Source: Oceanicola sp. 22II-s10i
GTDB lineage: Bacteria; Pseudomonadota; Alphaproteobacteria; Rhodobacterales; Rhodobacteraceae
Assembly: GCF_002210105.1 (NCBI RefSeq)
Contig: NZ_AQQU01000007.1
Location: 62,001-126,000 of the forward strand
DNA length: 64,000 nucleotides
Direction: 5' to 3'
Below the pieces are notes generated by a model. The model had not been told where the DNA came from, searched no databases, and was given only the letters and a program-made list of their open reading frames with translations. The position numbers were made by a program, and so were the translations under genes. Each line of letters begins with the position of its first letter. Positions within the stretch are counted from its first letter, which is position 1. This document shows, piece after piece, positions 34,980-45,461 of this stretch.

Positions 34980-35510
34980 TCAGCCGACCGGCTTCAGCCC
35001 GACCCGGAACCGGCGCATCTTGTCCTGGTAGCTCTCGGCCGATTTCGCCAGCCGCGCCGCCCATTCCGGGCCCAGCTCCTTCACGACCTTGCCCGGACTG
35101 CCGAGAACCATCGAATTGTCGGGGATCACCTTGTCCTCGGTGATCAGCGCCCCCGCCCCGATCAGGCAGTTCTTGCCGATCACCGCCCGGTTCAGCACCG
35201 TCGCGCCCATGCCGATCAGTGTGCCGTCACCGATGGTGCAGCCGTGCAGCATCGCCTTGTGCCCGATGGTGCAGTTCGCCCCGACGACCAGCGGACAGCC
35301 CGGATCCGTGTGCATGACCGTATTCTCCTGCACGTTCGACCCCGTGCCGATCTCGATCACCTCGTTGTCGCCACGCAGCGTCGCGCCGAACCAGACCGAG
35401 GCGCCGGAGCGTAGCACCACCCGCCCGATCACGTTGGCATCGGGCGCCACCCAGAAATCGCCGTCCTCGGGCGTTTCCGGCACCCACTCCTCGAAAGCGT
35501 AGATCGTCAT
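34980..35510 (-). CDS. Gamma-carbonic-anhydrase-like hexapeptide protein
   Basis: A 176-residue trimeric left-handed beta-helix protein (PaaY/YrdA/CaiE type). The metal ligands are recognised in GDNEVIEIG...ENTVMH and in [11 protein letters not shown], where the three His residues sit at the subunit interface. [10 protein letters not shown] marks the end of the helix and is followed by a short C-terminal alpha helix. Some relatives are zinc/iron carbonic anhydrases, others thioesterases or have no known activity. The ATG overlaps the gmk stop (ATGA), so the two are translated together. Confidence 0.85.
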   Translation of the reverse strand: MTIYAFEEWVPETPEDGDFWVAPDANVIGRVVLRSGASVWFGATLRGDNEVIEIGTGSNVQENTVMHTDPGCPLVVGANCTIGHKAMLHGCTIGDGTLIGMGATVLNRAVIGKNCLIGAGALITEDKVIPDNSMVLGSPGKVVKELGPEWAARLAKSAESYQDKMRRFRVGLKPVG

Positions 35511-36148
35511 GACATCTCCTCGAATTCCGCCTGCAGGGCACGCACATGTTCGGTCAGCCCCGGCTGCTGCAACCGCTTCAGCCGCGACGCGGTCAGTATG
35601 GCGCGCAGCTTCTCTTCCGTCGCGTCCAGATCGTCGTTCACAAGGACGTAGTCGTAGCTGTCCCAGTGGCTGATCTCGTCCCAGCTCCGCTGCATCCGCC
35701 GCGCGATGACGTCCTCGCTGTCCTGCGCCCGCTCGCGCAGGCGACGGTGCAGCTCGCGGATCGACGGCGGCAGCAGGAAGATCGACAGCGTGTGCATCCC
35801 GAGCGCCGAGTTCCGGATCTGCTGGGCCCCCTGCCAGTCGATGTCGAACAGCACGTCCTGCCCGGCCTCGATCGCCTCCTGCACCGCGGCGCGGGGCGAG
35901 CCGTAGAAATTCCCGAACACATGCGCATGTTCCAGCATGCCGCCGCCCGCGACCTGCGCCTTGAACCCCGCCTCGTCCATGAATTGGTAATCGCGCCCGT
36001 CGACCTCGCCGGGCCGCGGGGCGCGCGTGGTGGCCGACACCGAAAACCGGATCGCCGGATCCCAGGCCATCAACCGCCGCGCCAGCGTGGATTTCCCCGC
36101 CCCGGAAGGCGAAGACAGGATGATCAGAAGGCCGCGCCGCTCGCTCAT
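35507..36148 (-). CDS. gmk: Guanylate kinase
   Basis: A 213-residue enzyme that converts GMP to GDP with ATP. The P-loop [10 protein letters not shown] is at 12-21; the GMP-binding segment [19 protein letters not shown] and the LID region with the Arg pair are present. The start at 36148 ([11 protein letters not shown]) is the family N-terminus; an upstream frame would add 20 unrelated residues. It overlaps the next gene by four bases. Repeat copy 3 lies upstream. Confidence 0.95.
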   Translation of the reverse strand: MSERRGLLIILSSPSGAGKSTLARRLMAWDPAIRFSVSATTRAPRPGEVDGRDYQFMDEAGFKAQVAGGGMLEHAHVFGNFYGSPRAAVQEAIEAGQDVLFDIDWQGAQQIRNSALGMHTLSIFLLPPSIRELHRRLRERAQDSEDVIARRMQRSWDEISHWDSYDYVLVNDDLDATEEKLRAILTASRLKRLQQPGLTEHVRALQAEFEEMS

Positions 36149-36221
36149 GCGCCCGCTCCGGGTAACCAAAATCCCCGCCCCTGTCGCATCAATCCAACGC
36201 GCAGGCAACCGTACCGCACCG

Positions 36222-36280
36222 GTCCCCTGCTTCTTCTGGTTCCAAATACCTCGGGGGCTCCGGGGGCAGAGCCCCCGAAG
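36222..36280 (+). repeat. GC-palindromic intergenic repeat, copy 3
   Basis: CCCCTGCTTCTTCTGG, then TTCCAAATACCTCGGGGG, then the hairpin CGGGGGC (36261-36267), AGA, GCCCCCG (36271-36277). It is nearly the same as copy 1. It lies between proA and gmk, both on the minus strand, that is after proA and before gmk. Confidence 0.75.
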
Positions 36281-36313
36281 TCCCGGTCAGCCAAGGAGCG
36301 TGGACGCCCGAGG

Positions 36314-37579
<1,266 letters not shown>

Positions 37580-37594
37580 TTCGCGTCCCTTTTC

Positions 37595-38707
37595 TCAGAT
37601 TGCCATGTCATCGCGGTGCACCAGGGCGGCGCGGCCCGGATAGCCCAGTATCGCCTCGATCTCGTTCGACCGGTGGCCCTTGATCGCCTGCGCCTCGACC
37701 GAGGTGTAGCGCGACAGGCCGATCGCCAGAACGGCGCCGTCCGGCCCGGTCAGCGTGACGGGATCGCCGCGCCCGAAGCGCCCCTCGACCGCCGTCACAC
37801 CGGCGGGCAGCAGCGACTTGCCCTTGGCCATCGCGGCCGCCGCACCGGCGTCCAGCCGCATCAGCCCCTTGGGCTTCATCGCACCGATCCACCGCTTGCG
37901 CGCTGCCTGCGGGTCGACCTGCGCGGTGAACCACGTTGCAGGCGCGCCGTTTTCCAGCCCGGTCAGCGGGTTATCCGGCGTTCCCAAGGTGATGCACAAG
38001 GCGCAGCCTGCCGAGGTGGCCGTCTTGGCCGCCATCAGCTTGGTCTTCATCCCGCCCTTGGACAGGCCGGATCCGGCGTCGCCCGCCATCGCCTCGATCG
38101 CGGGGGTGATCTTCTCGACCAGTTCGAACCGCCGCGCGGTCGGGTCGTCGTTGGGATTGGCGGAATAGAACCCGTCCACGTCCGACAGCAGCACGACCTG
38201 ATCCGCCCCGACCGTCACCGCGACCTGCGCCGCCAACCGGTCGTTGTCGCCATAGCGGATCTCGTCCGTGGCGACCGTGTCGTTCTCGTTCACGATGGGC
38301 ACCACGCCGAAGCCCAAAAGCGTCTCCAGCGTCGCGCGCTGGTTCAGGTAGCGCCGCCGGTCCGCGCTGTCCTCCAGCGTCACCAGCACCTGCGCGATGG
38401 TGATCCCGTGCGGCTTCAGCACGCGCTCGTAGGCCGCAGCCAGCCCGACCTGCCCGACCGCCGCCGCCGCCTGCGCCTGTTCGAGCGCCAGCACGCCCAG
38501 GCCCAGCCCCAGAACGCCGCGCCCGAGCGCGATGGAGCCGGAGGAGACCAGCACCACGTCCGTCCCCCGCGCCCGGATCCGGGCCACGTCGGCGGCGAGG
38601 CTTTCCAGCCAGTCCGCCCGCAGCGCGCCGGTGTGACGGTCGACCAGCAGGGCCGAGCCGATCTTGACGACCAGCCGCTTCGCCTCGGCCAGCCGGGGCA
38701 GCGTCAT
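37595..38707 (-). CDS. proB: ProB, glutamate 5-kinase
   Basis: A 370-residue kinase for the first proline-specific step. The amino-acid-kinase domain begins [11 protein letters not shown] and includes [21 protein letters not shown] and [11 protein letters not shown]; a C-terminal PUA domain (about 275-368) follows. ATG 38707 gives the family-like start [15 protein letters not shown] at 38728, which would overlap the end of obgE and has GGAGGA 7 bases upstream, is a real alternative. It is placed directly after obgE and before proA. Confidence 0.93.
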   Translation of the reverse strand: MTLPRLAEAKRLVVKIGSALLVDRHTGALRADWLESLAADVARIRARGTDVVLVSSGSIALGRGVLGLGLGVLALEQAQAAAAVGQVGLAAAYERVLKPHGITIAQVLVTLEDSADRRRYLNQRATLETLLGFGVVPIVNENDTVATDEIRYGDNDRLAAQVAVTVGADQVVLLSDVDGFYSANPNDDPTARRFELVEKITPAIEAMAGDAGSGLSKGGMKTKLMAAKTATSAGCALCITLGTPDNPLTGLENGAPATWFTAQVDPQAARKRWIGAMKPKGLMRLDAGAAAAMAKGKSLLPAGVTAVEGRFGRGDPVTLTGPDGAVLAIGLSRYTSVEAQAIKGHRSNEIEAILGYPGRAALVHRDDMAI

Positions 38708-38715
38708 GGTTTCGC

Positions 38716-39759
<1,044 letters not shown>

Positions 39760-39805
39760 TCATCCTCTGCCGCAAAGGTCGCTTATCCCAAGCGTGCCCT
39801 GCGGC

Positions 39806-40363
39806 TCAATCCTGTTTTCCGGACTCCAGCACCCTGCTGTAGGTCCAGGTGGGCACGTTGACGCCACGGGCGACCGAGAAGCTCTCGGCGTCCCCGATAT
39901 AGGCGAAACCGCAGTTTGTCAGCACCCGCGCCGAGGCGGGGTTGTCCTGAAAGACGCTGGCGAAGAACGTCCGGTCCCCCAGCGGGTTCGCCGCGACGAT
40001 CGCCGCGACCGCGCCCGAGGCGACGCCGGTGTTCCAGTAGGCCGGCGCGACCCAGTAGGAAATCTCCGACTGTCCGCCGCCGTCCATCCGGGTCAGACCG
40101 ACCAGCCCCATGACCTCGGGCCCGCCGTTCTGGCTGGCGTCGATGGCCCAGACATCCTCTTCACGCCCCTCGGTCTGGGCGCGGCGGATGAAATCCTCCG
40201 GCACGCCCGGTGGCAGTGGGTGCGGGATCGACGTCGTGCCGCGCGCCACTCGTTCGTCCGAGGTGTGCAGCCGGATCAGCCCGGCATCGGACGTGCGCAG
40301 CGGGCGCAGGATGAAGTCGCCTGCCGGAATGACGGGCTGGGTGACGATGTGGTCGTGCATCAT
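39806..40363 (-). CDS. GNAT family N-acetyltransferase
   Basis: A 185-residue GNAT-fold protein of the RimJ/RimL-like group. Opening ILRPLRTSDAGLIRLHTSDE, central SYWVAPAYWNTGVASGAVAAIV (acetyl-CoA pyrophosphate loop region) and NPASARVLTNCGFAYIG are characteristic. GGAGGAG precedes the start. It lies between rpmA and obgE on the same strand, behind the rpmA terminator. The acceptor may be a ribosomal protein N-terminus or a small molecule; the sequence does not decide. Confidence 0.85.
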   Translation of the reverse strand: MMHDHIVTQPVIPAGDFILRPLRTSDAGLIRLHTSDERVARGTTSIPHPLPPGVPEDFIRRAQTEGREEDVWAIDASQNGGPEVMGLVGLTRMDGGGQSEISYWVAPAYWNTGVASGAVAAIVAANPLGDRTFFASVFQDNPASARVLTNCGFAYIGDAESFSVARGVNVPTWTYSRVLESGKQD

Positions 40364-40394
40364 GGGCTATCTCCTCCGACGCCCCTGAACGAAT

Positions 40395-40424
40395 AAGGGG
40401 ACCGGCTGCGTGCCGATCCCCTAT
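40395..40424 (-). terminator. Terminator after rplU-rpmA
   Basis: On the minus strand AGGGGATCGGC (40412-40422) pairs with GCCGGTCCCCT (40396-40406), one G-T pair, five-base loop, followed by TATTC. It ends the L21-L27 transcript before the acetyltransferase gene. Confidence 0.65.
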
Positions 40425-40451
40425 CTGTGTCATCAGACCCCTGAGGTCGGC

Positions 40452-40721
40452 TTACTCTGCGGCCTCCGCCGCTGGCAGCACGGAAATGAACGTGCGGCCC
40501 TTCAGGCCCTTGTGGAATTTCACATTGCCTTCGACGGTCGCGAAGATGGTGTGATCCTTGCCAAGGCCGACGCCCTCGCCCGGCCACCACTTGGTGCCGC
40601 GCTGGCGGCACAGGATGTTGCCCGGAATGACGGATTCGCCGCCGTATTTCTTGATGCCGAGGCGGCGACCGATAGAGTCGCGGCCGTTGCGGGAGCTACC
40701 GCCAGCTTTCTTGTGTGCCAT
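40452..40721 (-). CDS. rpmA: Ribosomal protein L27
   Basis: An 89-residue 50S protein whose N-terminal arm reaches the peptidyl-transferase centre. It starts [20 protein letters not shown], with no removable N-terminal extension, and contains [19 protein letters not shown]. It starts 15 bases after the rplU stop. The C-terminus is slightly longer than in E. coli. Confidence 0.97.
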   Translation of the reverse strand: MAHKKAGGSSRNGRDSIGRRLGIKKYGGESVIPGNILCRQRGTKWWPGEGVGLGKDHTIFATVEGNVKFHKGLKGRTFISVLPAAEAAE

Positions 40722-40736
40722 TGGTCGTGTCTCCTC

Positions 40737-41378
40737 TTACTTCGCCAGTTCTTTGGCCTGTTCGATCCAGCCTTCACGCTCGATCCGGCCTTTGAACGAC
40801 AGTTTCTCGTCCATCGCGGCGACGTCTTCGTCAGTCCATGCCGCGATCTGCGCGAAGCTGGTCACACCCGCTTCGTGCAGTTTCTTTTCCAGCGCGGGGC
40901 CCACGCCCGACAGCTTTTTCAGGTCATCGCCACCTTCGGCCTTGGGTGCGGCCTCTTTCTTAGGGGCGGCGGCCTTCTTCTCGGCCTTCGGTGCGGCTGC
41001 GGCGACGGCAGCGCCCGACACGGAACCCGCGCCGATGGCGGCCTTGACGCCCGACTTGCCCGCGCCGTCGGCGAGGATGTCGGTCACGCGGAGCAGCGTC
41101 AGCTGCTGACGGTGGCCCTTGGTGCGCTTCGACGAATGCTTACGGCGACGACGCACGTAGTGGATGACCTTGTCACCCTTGATCTGGTCGATGACTTCGG
41201 CCTGCACGGCCGCGTCCGCAACGAACGGCACGCCGAGGACGGTCTTGTCACCGCCCAGCATCAGCACGTCGTTGAACTGAACCTTCTCGCCGGCGTCCGC
41301 TGCCAGCTTTTCGACGCGCAGCACGTCACCGGCCTGAACCCGGTACTGCTTGCCGCCGGTCTTGAGAACCGCGAACAT
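40737..41378 (-). CDS. rplU: Ribosomal protein L21 with C-terminal helix-hairpin-helix extension
   Basis: A 213-residue protein, about twice the usual L21 length. The first 103 residues are standard L21 ([18 protein letters not shown], with [22 protein letters not shown]). An Ala/Lys-rich linker (about 110-145) follows, then [19 protein letters not shown], a helix-hairpin-helix module like those of DNA- or RNA-binding proteins, ending in IEQAKELAK. Similar extended L21 proteins are known in Rhodobacterales; the role of the extension is not established. It is first in the rplU-rpmA operon. Confidence 0.95.
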   Translation of the reverse strand: MFAVLKTGGKQYRVQAGDVLRVEKLAADAGEKVQFNDVLMLGGDKTVLGVPFVADAAVQAEVIDQIKGDKVIHYVRRRRKHSSKRTKGHRQQLTLLRVTDILADGAGKSGVKAAIGAGSVSGAAVAAAAPKAEKKAAAPKKEAAPKAEGGDDLKKLSGVGPALEKKLHEAGVTSFAQIAAWTDEDVAAMDEKLSFKGRIEREGWIEQAKELAK

Positions 41379-41517
41379 ATGCTCTTCCTTCGTATCCCGC
41401 GTCCTGTGGCGCCCTTGCGGAACTTTCGGGGCGTGGCCCCGCCTGCGGACAGCGCGCCCCGGTCAGGGCGACATTGAAACAGACCGCCGAGTCCATGCGG
41501 ACCCGTCGGAAGCCCGG

Positions 41518-41546
41518 CTTATGCGCGGGATCGGGTGGCAAGTCAA
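41518..41546 (-). promoter_or_regulatory. Sigma-70-type promoter for rplU-rpmA
   Basis: On the minus strand TTGACT (41541-41546), an exact 17-base spacer and CATAAG (41518-41523) match five and four consensus positions. Transcription should begin near 41510, giving a leader of about 130 bases before the L21 start at 41378, long enough for feedback control. Confidence 0.65.
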
Positions 41547-41578
41547 GGGCATCCTCGGCCCACGTCAGGTGCTGCCGC

Positions 41579-42403
41579 TCACAGCTCCTGCGTGTCCATC
41601 TGATCCGCCACCGCAAGGCCGAGCGCGTGGTAGATATCGTCGTACATCCGCTCGAACCCAAGGAACAGCGCGCGGTTCAGACGCTGGCCCTCGTCGGTCC
41701 CGGACAGCTTGATGTATTCCCGAAGCTCCTCGTCCGACAGCGGATCGTAGGCCGCCAGCAGGAAAGCGCGCAGCCAGTTCGAGGTGTCGGCGCGCGTCAT
41801 CTCTTCCTGCGACCAGACATGGGTGACCATGTCCTCTTCGGTCATCTCCAGCGCCCCGCCCTCGGCCATGCCCAGGTAGAAGTGATAGTTGGAGTTCAGC
41901 GCGCCCATGACGTTGAATTCGATCAGGTCGTTGACGGCGATATAGTCGTCGATGAGACCGATGCGGCCGGTGTCCGGCGTCGCCGTGGCGGCCCTGCGCC
42001 GCGCCTCCTCCTCGACCGCCGGGTCGAGGAATTCCTTACGCATCTCCAGCTCGGCCGTCACGATCCTCCGTCCAAGCGGGGATTCGAAGAAGTCCACCAG
42101 ATCGTCCACCGGTGCCTCGCCGAGCGCTTCGGCAAAAGACAGACGCATCGCCTGTTCCATCCGGTCCCGGTCATAGATGCGCCGCGACAGTGCCGCCCAG
42201 GCCTCGCCCGGCGGGAAGGACAGGTAATCGTAGGCCAGCGCCTCGGTCTGGCCCAGCCCCTCGTCCTGCATCACCCCGATCAGGTCGCCGAGCCCGAGCG
42301 CCGACCACAGCCGGTCGAAATCGCCCCCCGCCCGAAGTGGCGCCGCCGCGAGCAGCAGCACCGCGAGGCCGAGTGCGACGGCACGATGCGCCGTGCGGAT
42401 CAT
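41579..42403 (-). CDS. Secreted DUF2059-like protein (second of tandem pair)
   Basis: A 274-residue protein with a signal peptide cleaved near PLRA|GGDF and a fully alpha-helical mature part rich in Glu, Asp, Leu and Ala. FAEALGEAPVDDLVDFFESPLGRRIVTAE corresponds to the DUF2059 pattern, in which a short helix pair reads ...ALIAFYxSPxGKxL. Its start shares one base with the stop of the preceding paralogue (TGATG). The periplasmic function is unknown. Both proteins end in the residues QEL. Confidence 0.7.
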   Translation of the reverse strand: MIRTAHRAVALGLAVLLLAAAPLRAGGDFDRLWSALGLGDLIGVMQDEGLGQTEALAYDYLSFPPGEAWAALSRRIYDRDRMEQAMRLSFAEALGEAPVDDLVDFFESPLGRRIVTAELEMRKEFLDPAVEEEARRRAATATPDTGRIGLIDDYIAVNDLIEFNVMGALNSNYHFYLGMAEGGALEMTEEDMVTHVWSQEEMTRADTSNWLRAFLLAAYDPLSDEELREYIKLSGTDEGQRLNRALFLGFERMYDDIYHALGLAVADQMDTQEL

Positions 42404-43236
42404 CAGAGCTCCTGTCCCGGATCGAGTCCGTTCATACGGTGCGCCAGCGCCTCGTAGCGGTTGGCCATGATCTCGAACTGCACGGCGTTCATCAGCTCAT
42501 AGACCTCCTGCATCAGCGGCGCTTCCAGCGCCACGGCATAGGCTTCGAGGTCCGCGTTGCTGAAATCGCGGTAGGTGTAGGCCGAGCCGCGCATCCCGCT
42601 CTGGCGGATCATCTCCAGCGCTTCCTCGCGCTGTTCCGCCTGGATCGCGCGCATACCCTCCTCGTCGGTCTTGAGCGTGACGATCCCGGCGGCCGCCGCG
42701 GCCATGAGGAACCTGATCTGGACCTCGTTCGCGGCATCCAGCGAGGATTCGGTGGACCCGATCGCGCGCATCATGCGGTCAATGATCGCCACCCGTTCGG
42801 GATCGGACTGCATCATTTCCGCCATCAGCGCCTCGCCCTCGCCCTGGCGGTCGTCGCGCGCTTCCATGTGCGACCTGTTCTCGGCCTCGACCAGCCGCTG
42901 GCCCAGGTCGGACGCATAGAAATCCGCCGCCTCGGCCAGAGCCTCGTCGCTCAGCGCGTTCTGCAGGATGTCGACGCCCATCTCCTGCATCTTTGCGACG
43001 TCGAACACCTCGGACGCGAGACGGGTCCAGCTGGCCCCGAAATCGCGGGCGTTCACGCCGAGCATCGCGGGGGCATCCTCGGCGGTCAGCTTTATGCTTT
43101 CCAGCGCGACGTCAAAGCCGGTCACGGTCAGGAAGGCGCGGACACGATCCCGGTCGGCGGCCTGCGCCAGAGTGGCGGAGAACAGCAGTGTCAGTATCAG
43201 CGGCAGGGCGGCGAAAGCCGGTCGCAGGTGGCGCAT
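42403..43236 (-). CDS. Secreted DUF2059-like protein (first of tandem pair)
   Basis: A 277-residue protein with signal peptide MRHLRPAFAALPLILTLLFS and cleavage near AQA|ADR. It shares the same all-helical layout and overall length as its downstream neighbour; ALSDEALAEAADFYASDLGQRLVEAE is the clearest family segment. The two genes overlap by one base and probably arose by duplication. The mature protein is acidic. No catalytic residues are recognised, so a chaperone-like or binding role is only a guess. Confidence 0.7.
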   Translation of the reverse strand: MRHLRPAFAALPLILTLLFSATLAQAADRDRVRAFLTVTGFDVALESIKLTAEDAPAMLGVNARDFGASWTRLASEVFDVAKMQEMGVDILQNALSDEALAEAADFYASDLGQRLVEAENRSHMEARDDRQGEGEALMAEMMQSDPERVAIIDRMMRAIGSTESSLDAANEVQIRFLMAAAAAGIVTLKTDEEGMRAIQAEQREEALEMIRQSGMRGSAYTYRDFSNADLEAYAVALEAPLMQEVYELMNAVQFEIMANRYEALAHRMNGLDPGQEL

Positions 43237-43361
43237 GTCAGAGGGTCCTCCGGTGCGGCGCGTTGTATCCCGGAATCTAGACCTTCGCGGCGATCATGCA
43301 ATGCAATTCCCCCCTTGCGGGCGCCGATCTTTGCCACTAAACGGACGTCCCAGACCCCCGC

Positions 43362-43451
43362 GGAGAGGTGCCGGAGCGGTCGAACGGGGCGGTCTCGAAA
43401 ACCGTTGTGGGTGCAAGCCCACCCAGGGTTCGAATCCCTGTCTCTCCGCCA
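43362..43451 (+). tRNA. tRNA-Ser (anticodon CGA)
   Basis: Acceptor arm GGAGAGG pairs with TCTCTCC (one G-T), discriminator G and encoded CCA. The anticodon stem GCGGT/ACCGT (one G-T pair) encloses loop CTCGAAA with anticodon CGA at 43396-43398, reading UCG. The long variable arm (GTGGGTGCAAGCCCAC) is typical of serine tRNAs, and the T arm GGGTTCGAATCCC is perfect. Confidence 0.97.
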
Positions 43452-44011
43452 CTTTCACCCTTGCGGGTGATGGCAACATCCTGAAATCATTCAGTTTTCG
43501 TGTAGCCCGGCCGCGGTCGCGGCTCGCTATTACCGTTCGTCGCCGTTGTGTCCGTTGCGGGCCGGCGTTCAGCTTCAGGACCAGTGGGGCCGCGACGAGA
43601 CCCACTGCCGCTGGACGGCCCATACCCCGGCGAGCCTTCGCGCACGGTTTGGTGAGACGGCAAGCGAGGCGCTTTATGCAGCGCCGCCGCCTCCCGACTG
43701 CCCGGTCCGACCGCCAGATCGCCCAGCAGGGCCCGCGCCGGCAATAAGAGGCCGGGCGTGACCTGAGCCTTGCCAACCGCCGCGTCGGATCAGTGGCTCG
43801 GCGCTCTGGCGAAGGCCGGACTGCCGGACTGAAGTCAGCCTCCGCGCCAGGGCCCGGACGATCCGACCTTCCCCGGAGACCGGACCGGTTATCGGACTCT
43901 GCCCCCGGCCACTGTGCCGCAGCCGACGCAGATCCCGGACACCGGTTCCGCCGCCATTGTCAGACCGCGCGAACACGGGCATCACGGCACTGCCAACCGA
44001 AGGAGCCCCGC
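43452..44011. other. 560-base stretch without a supported gene after tRNA-Ser
   Basis: Reading frames here are short, overlap each other on both strands and lack ribosome sites or recognisable protein patterns. A weak CACCC-TTGC-GGGTG hairpin lies directly after the tRNA. No integrase or duplicated tRNA 3' end was seen, so there is no positive evidence for an integrated element. Confidence 0.5.
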
Positions 44012-44299
44012 ATGATCCGCCTGATCCCAGTCGCCCTCACTGTCGCAGCACTGCTAGCGGGATGCGGCCAAGTTGGCGGCAGCCAGACCACCGTCAGCGG
44101 GGCCGGACCGGACGACATGCTGAAGCTGCGGGGCGGGCCCGGACTGGGCTACCGCGTGATCCTCGGCCTGCCCGACGGCACCCGTCTGACCCGGCATGAC
44201 TGCGTGACCGAGGTCGGCCAGCTCTGGTGCCGCGTCTCGCTCGCAGATGCACCCGGCGTAACGGGCTATGTCTCGGCGGATTACCTGACCGGGCAGTGA
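44012..44299 (+). CDS. Small lipoprotein with SH3-like (SH3b) domain
   Basis: A 95-residue protein with lipoprotein signal MIRLIPVALTVAALLAGC (Cys18 lipidated). The mature part, LKLRGGPGLGYRVILGLPDGTRL then QLWCRVSLADAPGVTGYVSADYL, has the bacterial SH3 pattern: LRxGPGxxYxVI, a Cys-Trp core and final GYVxxxYL. Such domains often bind the cell wall. CGAAGGAGC stands 6 bases before the ATG, which decides the start against an upstream 73-residue extension. Confidence 0.85.
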   Translation: MIRLIPVALTVAALLAGCGQVGGSQTTVSGAGPDDMLKLRGGPGLGYRVILGLPDGTRLTRHDCVTEVGQLWCRVSLADAPGVTGYVSADYLTGQ

Positions 44300-44324
44300 A
44301 TGCGCTGCCCGCCGTGGCGAACCA

Positions 44325-45113
44325 TCAGGCGGTGCGTTCGAGAACGTAGCCGTAGCTGTCGCTGAACCCCAGCCACGGGTGCGTGTTGATCCGGTGCGAC
44401 AGGCACGGGATCGTCCAGAAGTCGCGGATCTCGTATCCGGCATTGCGGATTTCGGCCTCGAACCGTCCGCGGTGCCGCATCTGGTAGGGGACCCGCTTTT
44501 TCCCGGTCAACTGCAGCGTGACGAGGTCGTCATTCTCGCGCGTGGCGACCTTGTTCAGGATCGCGAAGCGCGGCGGTTCGGCCAGCCGGTCGATCAGGCC
44601 CTGAAACGAGACCTCGATATACTGCATCAGCCCCGAGGCCAGCAGGACATCGACCGGCCCCGCATCGGCAGGTGCCTCGACATAGTTGATCCGGTCGGAA
44701 ACGATCCCGTCGGCCTGCGCCTTGCGCCCCGCACGCAGCAGCGCGGGCAGGTCCCAGACCGTCCAGTCGACCTTGGTCAGGTCCAGATAGGGCCCGAAGG
44801 CATGGTGCTTGGTGCCGATGTGCCCGCCTGCGTCCAGAAGCGACAGATGCCCCTCCTGCCGGATCAGCCGGTCGAGCCAGAACACGACCGGGTAATCCCA
44901 CGACAGCATCTTGAGCATGTTGTCGAGCGCGACCTCGACCATGTCGTCGCTGTCGTATCCGCTCTTTTCCTCGGGCGGCAAGCTGGCCTTCGCCAGCTCG
45001 AGCGTCGGAAACGCGCCGGAAAGTTCCGGCTCACGGTCTATGACGGCCCGCAGCCGCGTTGCCGCACCGAGTGCATAATACGCACCTGTCTTCAGAACGT
45101 CCCGAGCCACCAT
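44325..45113 (-). CDS. Putative methyltransferase, TIGR04325-like
   Basis: A 262-residue protein. LSLLDAGGHIGTKHHAF is a degenerate class I methyltransferase motif I, followed by VDWTVWDLPALLRAG and VDVLLASGLMQYIE, the pattern seen in the TIGR04325 group often placed near surface-polysaccharide genes. The ATG at 45113 follows a GGGG-rich stretch; a GTG at 45125 is an alternative. No glycan genes are nearby, and base composition is not clearly different. The substrate is unknown. Confidence 0.65.
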   Translation of the reverse strand: MVARDVLKTGAYYALGAATRLRAVIDREPELSGAFPTLELAKASLPPEEKSGYDSDDMVEVALDNMLKMLSWDYPVVFWLDRLIRQEGHLSLLDAGGHIGTKHHAFGPYLDLTKVDWTVWDLPALLRAGRKAQADGIVSDRINYVEAPADAGPVDVLLASGLMQYIEVSFQGLIDRLAEPPRFAILNKVATRENDDLVTLQLTGKKRVPYQMRHRGRFEAEIRNAGYEIRDFWTIPCLSHRINTHPWLGFSDSYGYVLERTA

Positions 45114-45461
45114 GTCCCACCCCACAAAATGTCAGGGGCATGCCGCAACGAACCTGCGCCATGCCGATAAACCTGGAATCTGAGTATTTGGCGACCTCCG
45201 TCCTCGCAATTAACGTTTCGGAAACAACCTGTTTTCACCGGGTTCCAAGAAACACTTCCCGGCCCTTCAGGCATTTGTTTCGCCCCAGGACCCTGCCGGT
45301 AAACTTGTTGTGTCTCATAACCTTATGAGGCGCATCTAACCCGCCCGGAACACACCCGCGGATTATCGCCGATCGGGCCGCGCAACCGCAGGATGACCAA
45401 TTCATGCCCGGAATCACTTCTAACGTTCCTCAAAACACCAACCGAGGAAGAGAACCGAGCA
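45114..45461. other. AT-richer intergenic region with a near-perfect operator-like palindrome
   Basis: No gene is supported between the divergent methyltransferase and nuclease-fold genes. CTCATAA (45314-45320), CC, TTATGAG (45323-45329) is a 7+7 palindrome 133-148 bases before the nuclease-fold start. The region is richer in A and T than the flanking genes, as expected for divergent promoters. Confidence 0.45.

Noticed and set aside
43452-44011. Integrated element at tRNA-Ser
   Set aside because: No integrase gene and no second copy of the tRNA 3' end was seen in the window.
45059-45328. 89-codon plus-strand ORF spanning the methyltransferase start and the intergenic region
   Set aside because: No fold pattern or ribosome site and it overlaps the opposite gene; it looks like chance.
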